Of a stretch of DNA of 64,000 nucleotides, positions 1-24,091 are shown piece after piece. The DNA lies in assembly GCA_964035545.1 (NCBI GenBank), contig OZ037765.1, forward strand, positions 24,298,504-24,362,503. The letters run 5' to 3'. The notes below the pieces were generated by a model. The model saw only the letters and a list, made by a program, of their open reading frames with translations, was not told where the DNA came from and did no database searches. The DNA comes from Bugula neritina (taxonomy: Eukaryota; Bryozoa; Gymnolaemata; Cheilostomatida; Bugulidae). The position numbers and the translations under genes are program-made. Position 1 is the stretch's first letter. Each line of letters begins with the position of its first letter.

Positions 1-1337
1 ATCAGTTTGTAAGAAACTAGCCTATTAGACACTGGCTATTCCAGTCATCTAGTCAACAGTTGTGTGTTAGGACTGCTTTTCTAATTATTTCTGCATCTTC
101 ATTTATACAGTGACTAGCACGTCTAGATGTCCTGCTTACTGATGGAAACTCAAACTATGTTTATTCTATTATTTATTAGGTTTTCTCATATTTTTAAATT
201 ATATGATTTTATACAATTATATAATTTAAAAAATCTCTTTCATGTTTAAGGACCAAGAAACCTAGAGTTTCATTCTTGAACTTTTCTTCCTTCATACTCA
301 TAAAAGTTACTCTATCTTTAAATTTTTAGCATCAATTGTCAACTGGTATTACTCACTCTGTATTTAATATCTCCTGCTTACCTTTTGTTTATTTGAATTA
401 CGGTGCAGCAATATTATAATTATCTAACATTTTTTTTCAATTTCTAGCATTACAGTAAAAAATATTTTTCCCGGAAGGATTGCATAAATTGTAAGTTTTA
501 TCTAAAGTTGGATCACTGCAGAATTGTTGCGTGGAAGTTGTATTCTTCATTAGAACAGTTTGACTAAAGAACAAACTATACTAATATATTGCTACCAATT
601 TAACTACTGCACAAATGTGTGTTACAATCAATGTTTTCGTTTAAGCTTTATACTGGCTAGTTTATGTCATGTGCTACAAATGTCCCTATTTAATAATGAA
701 TCCACTTTTACCTACATTTCTTTATTTCCTCATTTCTCAGTCACACACACAATTATTAAATAGGTAGCAAATTTGTGCAAACTTTTAAAATAGGCTTATA
801 TGCTTGTAAATTTTGTGCTGTAACAAAACTTTTCTATAAGTTTTGAATTATAGACTATTAGAAAAAAAAATGGAACAACTTTTAATTCAGCAGATTGTTA
901 AAATATTTGTCTATTGAAACTTTGGATGGATGATCCATAAAATATGTGCACTGCACAAGCAATTTCATTATCTAAAGTAATATATCTACGGAGTCAAACT
1001 CATAGTCATGTTTTATGCCCTTACCAAAATGCCCTAAATTCTGATACCACATAAAATTAGCAACATTTTGCCACCATATATATTGTTATTGAAGAGATTT
1101 ATTATAACATATTTTATCGAGGAATTATTGATATATATGTAATCCCAGCTGAAATAAATCACCATCAATGAATTAATATTTAATACACTAACAGTGAAGC
1201 ATTATGAATAGCAGTATAACATGCAGTAATATCTAAGTGTTGTCCTTATAGCTGTAGAATTAATTATTAACATCAAGGACAATGTTGGTGGCATTTGCAC
1301 TTGATAATATATAAAGTAATGCTGTGGGATGTTTTAG
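1..1337. other. AT-rich stretch upstream of the first recognised cyclase exon
   Basis: No coding exon, RNA gene or repeat could be supported here. The following cyclase gene begins in the middle of its extracellular domain, in phase 0, so a signal-peptide exon and perhaps one more ectodomain exon must lie here or beyond the window edge. I found no convincing ATG followed by a hydrophobic stretch and a phase-0 donor. Confidence 0.5.
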
Positions 1338-12198
<10,861 letters not shown>

Positions 12199-12519
12199 TA
12201 TAATATTATGAGTCATAAATCTCTAATGGTTTAAAACATAATGTTTAAATTTTATTCATTAAAACACATCAAACCATTAGTGATAAAATTATACACATAT
12301 TAAATCATAGTCACAAATATAGTTTACGTTTTGGAAATAAAGTCTACAGCAGTTTTGTTTGGGTTTTCAATTTGATACAAGATAATTGTATAAAAAATTG
12401 CAATGATCAAAGCCTAAATTAGCACCATTAAGGAATTTAATATCTCTACAGTAACATCTAAGCCTAAACTTCAACATTTATTAGGTACTGTAATGGTAAA
12501 GATTATTTTACAGGATTTA
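12199..12519. other. Convergent 3' intergenic region between the cyclase and FAAH
   Basis: Only 321 bp separate the two stop codons. There is an AATAAA at 12336-12341 for the cyclase. On the minus strand the same signal occurs at 12477-12482 and 12251-12256, either of which could serve FAAH. If the distal FAAH site is used, the two transcripts overlap. Confidence 0.6.
12336..12341 (+). terminator. Polyadenylation signal AATAAA of the cyclase gene
   Basis: Canonical hexamer 138 bp past the cyclase stop codon, in AT-rich sequence. It is the first canonical signal I see on this strand after the stop. Confidence 0.5.
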
Positions 12520-15500
12520 TTAATTCTGATATTCAATCAACACATCATAACCAATTTGCTTTTCTAAGTCCTTCATCATGCGAAGACACCTTTCTTCATA
12601 AAATGGTAAGCTCACACATTGCACACCAACTGGCAAACCCTCCGATCCTTCAAGATTCTAAAGTATAAACACAGTCACAAAGTAAACCAATAAAAAACCA
12701 TCACATTAAAGCAATCAACATGAAACCATAAATCAAATAATATATTTATATAGAGGTCCATAAATTGGTCCCAGAAATTGAAAATCATAACAATATTTTT
12801 AGAACATTATCAACATAACACTTGTGAGTAAATAATAATCATAACTCACCTTCTTCATAGCTTTATGCCACATATCTTTAGTTGGAAAACTGACCATGTC
12901 TTTCTGGATGTCTTCTGTGGTAACCTTAGTGATTGGTACAGCTCCAGATGGGAAGTTCAATAGGTTAAACAAAGCCGTGTACACCACCACTCCTGTATAG
13001 AATTGGTAATGTTTACGATTATTGACTGAGTATGATTCAGCAATTCAGAATGTTACCCAACACATAACAACTTTGGTAAATTTGTACACGGCTCTATGAA
13101 AGTATTGTAATATTTTCATATTTATATTCCCCACTTCCACAAATGCAGAAGTTACAAAACCTATACAAACAATGTCAGTAATATAAAAATTGTGCTTTCT
13201 ATTTAATAGGCTTGCGAAATTATATCTAGTCTACATATACTTTAGTTTCTGCAATGCTGTTGTTTTTACACTTATAGTTTCTTTGTATATATTATATTTC
13301 TATATATCTAATATTTATATATATTATATTATATTATATTTATGTATTATATGATCACAAAGCAACTGTGTTCAGACATAATATGAATAATAACTTAGAC
13401 TAACTACACATAATGTCTTGAGAAATTCATGATTATTTGAACTATTCAGAATGTGTATTATTAATGACAAGCTATTAGAGGTACAGCCTAGTGTATCACT
13501 TACTAACCAATTGCATCTTTACATTCCCCAATCCTCATAGCAGGTACAGGCATCGCTGGACATAGTATTGCATCTATTTCCTGTTTCTCCATTTCCTTAA
13601 CCACCATCCGTCTGTATTCCTGCAAATAAATCCTTTACGTGTATGGAATGTAAAGTTGCCAAAAGTTATGTATGTAGATAACAATATCACACAAAATTCC
13701 TCTCCAATAAGTCTTAGTCTTACTTTAATTTCTGCTTCATCTTTCCAGAAGTTTGATATGGTCCCAGAACCACTGCTTGAAGTCAAATAATTAATGAGGT
13801 ACCGTGGAAACTAAAATGTACGTAGTTGAAACATTCACGTTATTGATTGATAAACATATCAACAATTTCAAGAAACTAATTAAACTTTACTGGTAAATTT
13901 CTACATCAAAATGGAACATGTATATAAGTGTATGTACAACAGCGTATAGTATATTACGACCACACAACAGATAGCATTCCTGGAAGTATATTATAGCAAC
14001 AATACTATTCACACTTACTATTAATGGTGCAATGGTGCTTGCTATAAACTTCTTCAACCAAGCAGGCATCATGGACAAATATAAGATGTCTTTAATGTGG
14101 TCTTCCCATATGTCATTCTGACTAGAAAATGTTAAAATGAATATTAAATACTGTGGCTTCAACTTACTTAACAGCCGCATATTACATTTACTAAACAATT
14201 AAATTAGTCATACGAGATTAAGCCCAATTCATATGGGCAATTCCTGTATAACATTCACAGTATAATAAACAAATTTTTTATTACAGAAATTCTGAATGAC
14301 GAAATCTCAAAGAAATTTTATTACCACTTGCATGTATAATAAAATTGATATGCTGCAAGGAAGTTCAAATAGAATTTCGAATATTTAATATTTATACAAT
14401 GATAACAAAATGGTTGAGTGTTACTTTCAACTGCATATTGCATTTACTCAAAATCTCAACAATGTATTTAAAAATTTTTGGCCGAATAAAAAAACATTAT
14501 GTTTTTTTAAAAAAACACGGCACTTTTGTTGTGGCCATGAGGAACAGTATTGGTAATTTGTTAACAGAAATGCCTTGAAATTTTTTGCATATCCCTATTA
14601 AAATTTTCTTCAGATACCAAGAACATTGTCATGATGCTTACACTGCTTCTACGAAGATCTTCCCACCATCTCCAAGCACATTAGTCGCATAAGCTTTACT
14701 GAGAGCCCACATTGTGTTAGGTGGTTGCCAGTGCACAACCTACATATTGAAGGGCATAATAATATACTACTGTATGCATTATGAACTGCTGTATTAACCT
14801 TCATAACTTTTAGCAAGACTAGTGGTGCACCGCATTTCAGTGTGAACCTCAACTTTGCCTTAATGTAGCCCATACGATCCACTCCTGTTAGGTTATTACT
14901 GAACATTACGCTTACTTATGTAGTAAATACTTTGTAGAAGTATGTACAATATTTGCAGTCCGTACCTCATGGCCAGCTTTCTTGAGAGCCTCTTCTGCCA
15001 TTGCTACAGCTCGTTTGGACGACTCGCACACCTCTATGGGCTCAAAACCAAAGAAACATCCAACTCGAAGCTTTTTATTTGAATTCATCTCCTAATTTAA
15101 AAATAGAAAATTCATTCGGGTTTATAGTTACTATATCTGTGAGAACCCCTGATGAAAAGAGTTTTTCTTAAATCTGCTAAGGACTTGTTTGCTATTATGG
15201 AAAAGGAGCAATTATGAAGGAGTGCCGTTTCTAACACCAACAATGGTCTGTACTGGGATTCAAACCACCAACCTTGTGCTTACTTAGCCAGTGCTACCTT
15301 TCTTAAACTAAATAAACCTTTCTATAATCTTACTTCAAGAACTATTTACCCTTCCAAAAAGTGACAAAATTAATAAGTCTTGAAGCAAAATTGTGGCACT
15401 CAATAGCTTACAAAGTGATCAATTTCGTACAAGAAAGTTGATATAAGAAACAAATCCATGAAAATCATTACTAAACTTTAGCTTGAAGGTTGTATAACTA

Positions 15501-18500
15501 ATTTTGTCCCTATAAACTCTAAAAAAAAATTGGATTTAGTCTTGATGCAATTCATATATTTTATTTAAAACTACGGGAAAGATATTTATACGACACTTGC
15601 CTTTTCATTAAAAGGGATTGGAGGAACAAATGGGTCTACAAGGTGCGACGCCGGCATTGAGAGAACTTTCATAGCAGCAATTAAAGAGTTAACATCTCTG
15701 CCCATGGGTCCGCATGTTACAGTTACTGTAGTATAACATTACACGGCAGTAGCCATATGATCGCACATGTTACTGTAGTTATGTTTCATCACACTTGATG
15801 CAAGGAGCAACAAAAGTAATGCCATGTCACTCCATCAAATTTACTAACTTTTCATAAACGAAAACAAACGTTTTACAAATTCATAACTTACAACAGCAGA
15901 TATTTCAATATTGTAAGTAAGAGAAGTCCTAATGAGAGTATACACTGCCTTTCACACACAAATTAATGTCGCAGCATAAAGTGATTAACTACTGGACCAA
16001 AACCAATCCATGTTCTACAAGCTACTAGCAGCATTACAGTCTGTCAACATATCAAATAATTGGATGTGAAGTGCACCTGGATGTTGTAATTATATCCTAT
16101 ATTGTTTTATTGTAGAGTAATTTAATAACATAATCATAAGACCCTTGGGGCATTAATACATTCCCAGAATAAAAGGCTAGACAACATTGCACATATATAT
16201 ATATATATTCATACCAATTCTCCCATTATAATCAACACCAACATCGCCATAGAAACTGAGTCTTCCTGCCGTGGGTTTCAGAGAGTAAATTCCACAAAAT
16301 GCAGCAGGAATCCTTATACTACCTCCAATGTCAGTGCCTAATCCCAATATGGAACTACAGGCTCCAATAGCTGCACCTTCACCTAAATAAATAATTATGT
16401 TGCACATTAGCTGCAAGATAACTAGGTCAGAATAACTCTTACTAGAAAAGAGCATAATTTCTAAGTATTTGCCATCAACCCTTCATCAACAAATATAATG
16501 TATTTTATATCTGTTTCAAAACCACGAGAGCAAGATATTTGTTAAAAGCCATGGTTATGAGACAAGCATTTTTAAATTTATATTTAAAATATGGTTGCTT
16601 TCAGTATATCGTGAAACCAACCATAGTGTCTTTCAATGATAGAAGCAGATGTTCAGGGACTAGATTAGTAATCATTGGCGCAGTCTGGGGATTAGATTAC
16701 AGATAACTCATGTAATAACAAACTGATTAAATTACATATTCAATGAAGTATGTTATGGTTAGTTTTTCTTAACAAAATAACCCTTCTTCCACTCACAGCT
16801 AAAATAACACACACAGCTATCTTATTTTAATTCTAATACTCTAAAGTCAAGTAGGCTTCAGAATGACAGTATGAAAAACTTTGTAGTGCTACTTCCTGTG
16901 AACCAAACAACATGGCTAACAGATGCTCCGATACATGAGAAGAGAGTGAATATGATTTGTAAAAACACCTTCAAAAAACTAAATTTAAACATTCAACCTA
17001 CTGAAACAAACAGTTAGTACTGTTAGACAAAATACCATGTAAAACAAATCAAGCAAGCTGACAATTTTATTATTCCACAAAGTAACACCACTCAACATAC
17101 AGGGAGATCATAATATAATGCAGTTCATTTTTAAAAATAAGTCTTTGTTAGAGTAAAAGTAGAAACAATCAGGTGAAGATTTTCTTACCACCGGAAGATC
17201 CGCCACAAGATCTCAGGGGGTCATGAGGATTGGATGTTGTTCCATAGATTGGATTAACACTATCAAATGACATGCAGGTCTGTGGTATGTTGGTTCTTAT
17301 GAATGGCACTGCACCTTGGGAAACCAGCATCTGCAAGTCCATCATTATACATCTTCGAGATTTACATAAAAAATAGCACAAGTGAACTGGAATCTCAAGT
17401 ATAGAGTATTTATTTGGCTTTTACATACCATTTTTCATTGAGTACTTGTTACGACCACCAACACATCCTATGAAGAGCAAACTCAAGTTGTTATGATGTA
17501 ATATCCGAAATAATTTCCGAAACTCACCTTCACAACAGAAGAAGTTTCTTTCATTGGCTTATTGATCAGTCTGACACAGCCTACTGTACAATCATAACCC
17601 TGGAGGAAAACATTTTTCGTGTGATCAACAATATACAAGTGCAAGGAGAGAGTTTGATACGATAGCTGCTGGAAAAACCTACCTCAAGCATATAAGTCTC
17701 CTTCAAGCTGATTGGTACACCAAAGAGAGGCAAACTTCGACGTTCTTCTGCTGTTAGCGCATCTAACTTTGCAGCCATATCCTGTGAAGGTAAATACTAT
17801 TTAAACATTTCAGTATGACGATTTTAATAATGATTTGTTGGAACAAACTTCCTTTAATCATCTTGTTATGAAATTATTAGAGACAAATTTATTAAGATTG
17901 CATTGAGTCTTTTTAGACCTAAAAGTAAAATTTCATTGAAAACTACCAAAGTCTAACACTACAGTGTGTAATCATATTGTGAAATATTATATTTAAAAGA
18001 CAAAATATATTACAAATATGCCACCATAAAATTATACTGGGCTATATTGTGTAATAAAAAATTGTTTCCATAGTTGAAGTTGTACCTCTGCTTCTGCTAC
18101 AGCTTCGCATATGAAGTTGTGTTTAGCATTTTCCTTTACTGCTTTGTATTGGTATGCCTGTAGAGCCTGCGTAGCTGAAACTTCACCTGACTGCAATACC
18201 CTGCATAAATCTTCAAAAGACAGCTCAGTGATTTTGCTGGCGTCTTGGGGTGAAATCTAAAAAACAGGATCATAAGAGTTATGTATGCACTTTAAACATA
18301 CTTGTGGATAAAGATATAACTGACCAGTAACATATTTCAGACAAAATTAAAACATCCAAAAAATATTTTAGATATTGGTCGAATCAAATTACAAAATAAC
18401 CAGTTCAAATATGTTTTTGTTGCAATTAAGATTTTGTCATTGTCTGATCATCCACGATAAAATCCAATTATTATATGATAATATCAGCTAAAACATAAAA

Positions 18501-19073
18501 CACGGATGATGCATAACTAAAAAATTGGTTATGCTTGACAATACAAAATTAGAAGATTTATCTAATAATTTACGAAAATATATCAGCAATCACCTTTAAA
18601 GCAGATATAATTCTAATCACAGTGAGTGTGGATCTAGCAAAAACTATTTGTAAGTGACCCAACAAAAATAAACAAAGCTAGATGTGGCAGAAATTCTAGC
18701 TGACTGCATTTGATGAAATTAATTTAAGACATAAATGCATGAAATTGACTACAACATAAATTTGCATTTAAGCTAAAATCAAGATTTTTTGCTTACTCTA
18801 ATACTAGATATATATAATTAAGTCACTCTACTTTAGAGTAAACTAATATAGGGTACAGTAATGAGTTACCTTGGTGACTACAAGAGCAGCCCATTTTGTG
18901 TTAGAAGATTTTATAGCAGCAATTTTCTTCTCCCGAACTTCATTAAAATGTTGAGTAGTAAAATATGAGCTGGTCCAGGAAACAAGCTTCTTGAGAGAAA
19001 ACAAACATACCAACATGGTGCAGCCTAGCATTGGGACTGAAAAAGGGCCCCCTGGGCTTTCCATATTAGACAT
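12520..19073 (-). CDS. FAAH: Fatty-acid amide hydrolase (amidase-signature family)
   Basis: Hydrolyses fatty-acid amides such as anandamide on internal membranes. Fourteen exons, in transcription order: 18870-19073, 18086-18256, 17683-17781, 17528-17599, 17189-17330, 16215-16382, 15601-15725, 14966-15091, 14644-14739, 14019-14117, 13724-13810, 13508-13619, 12850-12992, 12520-12657; 593 residues, against about 579 in mammals. The amidase catalytic triad is complete: Lys152 (PISLKE), Ser227 (CGGSSGGE) and Ser251 (TDIGGSIR), with the same 75- and 24-residue spacing as mammalian K142/S217/S241. The N-terminus has a short hydrophobic segment ([11 protein letters not shown]), as expected for the membrane-anchoring end. 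The ATG at 19073 is chosen because the open frame upstream is simple TAG/TAC repeat. The intron after exon 7 starts with GC (GCAAGT at 15600-15595). One SINE lies in that same intron. Confidence 0.95.
15123..15305 (-). mobile_element. tRNA-derived SINE, copy 2
   Basis: Minus-strand copy in a FAAH intron. It shares with the copy at 27961 a B-box-like GGTTTGAATCC, the blocks ATAATTGCTCC and AAGTCCTTAG, and a 3' block running CATCAG...TCTCACAG...ACTATA. The head is diverged. Confidence 0.75.
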
Positions 19074-19130
19074 TTTGATTTTGGACTCCAATGCTACCAA
19101 ATACAAAAATACGTGTTTCAACTCCTCTCG

Positions 19131-19385
19131 CAGTACTAGTACTAGTAGTATTACTAGTACTAGTACTAGTAGTATAACTAGTACTAGTACTAGTAGTATT
19201 ACTAGTACTAGTAGTATTACTAGTACTAGTACTACTAGTACTAGGTCTACTACTACTACTACTACTAGTAGTAGTAGACCTAATACTAGTAGTACTGCTA
19301 CTGCTACTAGTACTACTACTACTAGTAGTAGTACAGTAGTATTACTAGCAGTAGTAGTAGTAGTACTAGTAGTAGTAGTAGTAGC
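19131..19385. repeat. TAG/TAC (ACTAGT) simple array with a large inverted repeat
   Basis: About 255 bp built from ACTAGT, TAC and TAG units. It turns from one strand pattern to its complement near 19262. AGGTCTACTACTAC (19243-19256) pairs perfectly with GTAGTAGTAGACCT (19268-19281), and pairing continues outward with few mismatches. It lies 58-312 bp upstream of the FAAH start codon, in its 5' UTR or promoter. Confidence 0.95.
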
Positions 19386-20848
19386 CATAGATTCTAGTTC
19401 TTAAATTAAATCTTAAAAATAAAATAGATAGGTACACCAGTGGAAGTGCGTTGATGAAATAAAGAAAAAACTGCAAGTATCACAGTGATAGTATATCAAA
19501 CTAAGAATAAATAGCTGAAAATTATATTACAAAGAAAAAGTTGCACGTCCGTTGTAGTACGGTTCTGATCAGCTGGAAAAGATAACAATTATGGAGTTCA
19601 ATTGAGCACGGTATATATAATATTATTTATGCCTATTGTTCCGGCTGAGTGCAAAAGCTTCGCCACGCCCATTGCTAGAACTTGTGCTGGGAGTTTTAAT
19701 GACTCTATAATCAACTCCCACATTTGGCGATAGTTGTACAAAATGCTCTATAACTATGAGGATGATGAACTCTTTATTTGATAAAATAATACACGAAAAA
19801 AAGAAAATATCTCTATTTGCAGGCAAAGATGAAAGGTTAATATTTCTGAATGTATAAAAAATACAATCTACAGCATAATTGCTTTCTGTACAACAGTTAT
19901 CATAAATATTATAAGGTAGTAGGTACCACATAATATTATTAAATACAGTTGATACTTGAAAATAAAGATTGTATTGAGTATTAGAATGGCAATTATTTGA
20001 GATTTTTTTCAAAAGAGTTATGTCAGTGATTGTGCTGCGTGTTATCTGAGGTTGATGTCTATAACTATAACTAATATTATAGTTTCAGTTCAGTGCTCTT
20101 GACTATTAACTATTCTAAGCATGTCAGGCACAGCTTTGTTTAATTTTGGCAGTGTGAGCTGGAATTTTAAGACTGGTTTCTTCAAGGACTCATAGTTTTG
20201 AGAAAAATACCAAAGAAGGAGCGTTCACAAAGAGTAAAATAATTTAATATTTTTTACAGCTTAACTGATGCAAAAAGAATTCAAATTTTTGTTCATAAAA
20301 TTTCACAATTGCTACAATATCTGTTTATAAAACTACACAATACAACATAGATAAATGGCAGCAATATGATGCTTTTCTAAACTTCTGTTGGTAGTTCACG
20401 CTAGAGATATTCAAACACATTGTATGCCACATTTTTACAAGCAAAATAAAAGTATTACAAGCACATAAATTTATTTTTCCAATACAAGTACAATTATAAA
20501 ATATCCAACACATTTTTGTTTGGCCTAATAAGTCATCGGCAATCTTCACATGAAAAATGATCATGTCATATAAGTCTCCAATGAGTTACACTGAAGTCCT
20601 GTATCAAAGCTATACTAACTATTCACCATAAACAAAAGCCAAGCCACTTTTCTGTTATAGAAAACCGGAGTTAACATGATATTATATCTTATGTGATTAG
20701 ATGGCCTTTGGTATTGCCCTTCACATGTATGGTTTTTGCCCCTTTAATGGCTATTTTCTTTAATAGAATACTCACACATGCTAAGCCAGCTAAGCCTTAA
20801 AACAATACAGCAAAGTTTTATATGTTTAATTCACTTTCTGTTATTAAT
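19386..20848. other. Intergenic region between FAAH and MYORG-like genes
   Basis: AT-rich, with no supported exon. It must hold the FAAH promoter near its left end and the 3' UTR of the MYORG-like gene near its right end; an AATAAA on the minus strand occurs at 20475-20470. Frames such as 19623-20012 lack any recognisable motif. Confidence 0.5.
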
Positions 20849-23800
20849 TTATGCAAGAATTTTGAAATATGGAACAGTTTTGATGGTCACTGCATAGTCA
20901 ATCCACAGAGGTCCTCTGTAACTCACATCCTGGTTATTCATATCCACCCAAACACCTTCAGGTAAATATACTTTTCTGTACGACACCTTTGGCTCAACAA
21001 CCGGTGCCACTAGCAAAGAATCCCCTACAAAAATATGAGCAACATGCATCGGCTCCTGGGGTGTAGCCTAGTAAGAGCATCATTGTTTTTAGTCTATATT
21101 TTTATTTAAAGATAATGCTGCCTGCGCTAATCTTATACATATTCAACTTTTTAGAGACTAAGATAAAATATAGTTTATAATACCTATTAAAAACTGATCT
21201 TCTATGTCCAATGTATTAAGATCGCTTGGAAAGTTCCACCACAGAGGGCGTATTATTGGTGTGCCATCAACTATGGTCTGCTCAGCTAAAGAAAGTATTA
21301 ACGGAGCAACAAGCTCTTCATGTAGTCGAGTAGCTTCCAGGGCTATAAATTTATAAACATGTTTAAAGAGAATTAGTTGATAATAAATAATGTCTACTTA
21401 TACAACTTCTATTAATAGACTTAGAATTTGCATTCAGAAACAAATATAAGAGTTTTCTGGTAACTGAAATAGAGCATACTTTCTATTGCAGACAAAGTTT
21501 GACTGCCTAAAAAAAGATTTACGAACTGATACATAACTCAATTGTGCAGCCAGTTTTGATTTCTATTTTATGCAAAGAAATTTGAAAGAATTTGCTTTAT
21601 AGATATTTTCAAATTATGCTATAGCATTCAAGTTATATATTATAGCATTCAGTAAATCAAAACCCATAGATAGTGCCATGCAGTTGTGTTTCAATGACAA
21701 TAGGTGCATCGCATGATAATTCATACCTATAGAAGTTGTCTCCTCATCATATTGCCATGGACTAATAGATATTTGCATAGAAGGCAAAAAAGCTACCAAC
21801 TGAAACCATCTGATATAAAGCTCCTTTTCTGGTTTAATTGAAAGTTTAAACATGACTTCATCATCTTCTACCATAGCATTTCCACCTGCAGCAAATCCAA
21901 AGCCTTACAAAAAAGATTCTGAATTTATCATGCTATGTTTTTATCTGAAGTAATTTACAATATAGTTATAATAAAATGTCAAATTTGTAAAAGTTCTTAG
22001 AAAATAGCTTATAATTTGTAAACGTCAAGGTTTAATATTTGCACAAATAATTATTGCATAATTTATTACAAATAACAAACTATTATGATTACTATACAAA
22101 AGCAATACTAATTTGTGTTGCAGCTCAAGGCTTTTACAACTCAGGTCTCACAAGTATATTATTTTTTTCATAAACCTGTGGCATCTAATTGATTTAGACT
22201 GTCTATGACATGAAACTAAAGATTGATTTTTAAAATTATAAAAGCACTTAGAACCTGTAAGTAAATTACATATTAATAATACCTATCATGTCTGGAAGAA
22301 TAAAATGATACCCAATAATGCTTAGATGCAATGCACTCGGTATCATAGATTTAAGACCATTGTTAAATCCCCAATAAGAATGCTTATCCATCATCCTGAG
22401 GTAGATGTTGCTATCTTGATTTCTATAAGCTGCGCGTGTCTCAACCATACTGCCAAACTTCGACGCCATTCTCACATATTTTTGTGTCAATAAATTTTGA
22501 TTGTAGCCTAATTCTATAATATAAGTAAGATTATATCCAAATACTTCGAAGAATTTCTTTTAGGGTCAACATATCAAACATAGCAAACTGTTGCAGGATT
22601 CTACAATTAATTATATATGCAAATGAAATAGATTCAAGAGTATGGTATTGTAATCCAATAATAACATATATTTTTACACTGTAAAAGTACTCTGATAAAT
22701 ATAAACATCAGAGGTCAGCTGAAGCAGTGTGCTGTCAACAACTGAACATTTCAAAATTTAGTTTAGAATATTTTACCTGATGGCATATAAATGTACTCCC
22801 CACCATCAAACTTGAATGAATCAATTCCTACGCGTTGAAAGTATGCCAACTTTTTGGTATACCAATCTTCAGCTTCAGGATTATAAAAGTCAATAATGGC
22901 TCCAGTACCTTGCCACCATTTCATCAAACCGGTCACATTTCTAACCTTGTTTTTCACAAAATAGTTTTTTGCTACACCTTCCTAAAAAGAAAGTAATTAT
23001 ATGAGACAGCCTATTAATAGCTTTTCAGACTCAGCCATTTCTAAAAATATTAACAACTGGTTTCAACAAAATTTTGTAAGGTTTATTTAAGATAATTATA
23101 GGCAATTTACTTCATTACTAAAACATATTGCATGGTACTGCAAATTATTAGCTTATACCTGAAATGCTGCAGTGTCATAGTTCACAAATGGATGCACCCA
23201 TGATGTCACACGGTAATCCATTTGTTTCAACTTTTGCAGCATTTGTTTTGGATTTGGAAATCTGTTAGGATCAAATTGCATATCTCCATAGTTGGTTGTA
23301 TAGGTGTCATCTATTTCTAACTGACTACACTTGAATCCATGATCTGTGATTTCTTGAGCGAATGATATGATGATGGTTTCATTGATTTCTGTCTTGTAGC
23401 GGACCCAAGTTGACCAGATAGGCTGCTGTAGCATTCTGACATCTGGTATCTTGGTGGGCTTTCGAAAGAAAGACTTTATCATATATTCATGTGTTTCCTT
23501 TAAGGAGCTACCAGATTTGCATATGAAATAATCCATGACTCCTCCCATTGACCCAAGTTTGATATCTCCATGTTCCGCACCATAATACAGGTCTACGTCA
23601 TCATGAGGAAAATATATGGCTATTCCACTGGAGGATAACCAGTATCTCTCAAGTATAGATCCAAAGCGACCAGGGTGCAGTAATAGATCATCACTCACAT
23701 AGTGTTGGTAAGCTACATCTTCCTTGCTGAGAGGCCATCTTGCAGTGTAATACTGAGGACCTCCATACCAAACACCAGAGCTTACTTGGTGGATGGTGCT

Positions 23801-24091
23801 CCTATCTGTTTTGTAGACAACATTTACACAGTTGTTACTAGCTGTACTAAATGTGTATTCCCCTAGAGAGCCACTCCCCTTAATAAAAATTGAGCCAAGT
23901 GTTGACTCATTAGAATCCTTTATTGTAATATGATCAGAAACTCTACTCACAGAAATAGAACCAGATTTGGAGCTACTTTCCTGGCTACACTGGCAAGGCA
24001 GGTTTCTCACGGATGGAGAAAACCAAAGTGGAATTATTGCCAAAGCTAGAATCACAACAAGAAGGTCAACAGCACTTCGTATTATCTCCAT
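20849..24091 (-). CDS. MYORG: MYORG-like glycoside hydrolase family 31 protein, type II membrane protein
   Basis: Predicted endoplasmic-reticulum glycosidase; the human orthologue acts as an alpha-galactosidase. Exons in transcription order: 23159-24091, 22777-22981, 22283-22507, 21727-21885, 21184-21342, 20849-21024; 618 residues, against about 714 in human. An N-terminal signal anchor (about residues 8-25, [15 protein letters not shown]) precedes a lumenal GH31 barrel. The nucleophile Asp is about residue 370 in [10 protein letters not shown]. The residue matching the human acid/base is Asp420 in [11 protein letters not shown], by alignment from memory. Other family blocks are YIRW, the [11 protein letters not shown] run, RPLWW and [14 protein letters not shown] near the C-terminus. 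All junction phases agree. Human has a second Asp where this protein has His421+1 (DRD versus DKH). The gene is complete and lies in tandem with FAAH; no functional link is implied. Confidence 0.94.

Noticed and set aside
14649-14906. 85-residue minus-strand frame within FAAH
   Set aside because: It overlaps exon 14644-14739 in another frame and intron sequence; the exons on either side join correctly without it.
18843-19388. FAAH extended N-terminally through the TAG/TAC array
   Set aside because: The extension is pure simple repeat with no homology; the ATG at 19073 gives the expected length and N-terminal hydrophobic segment.
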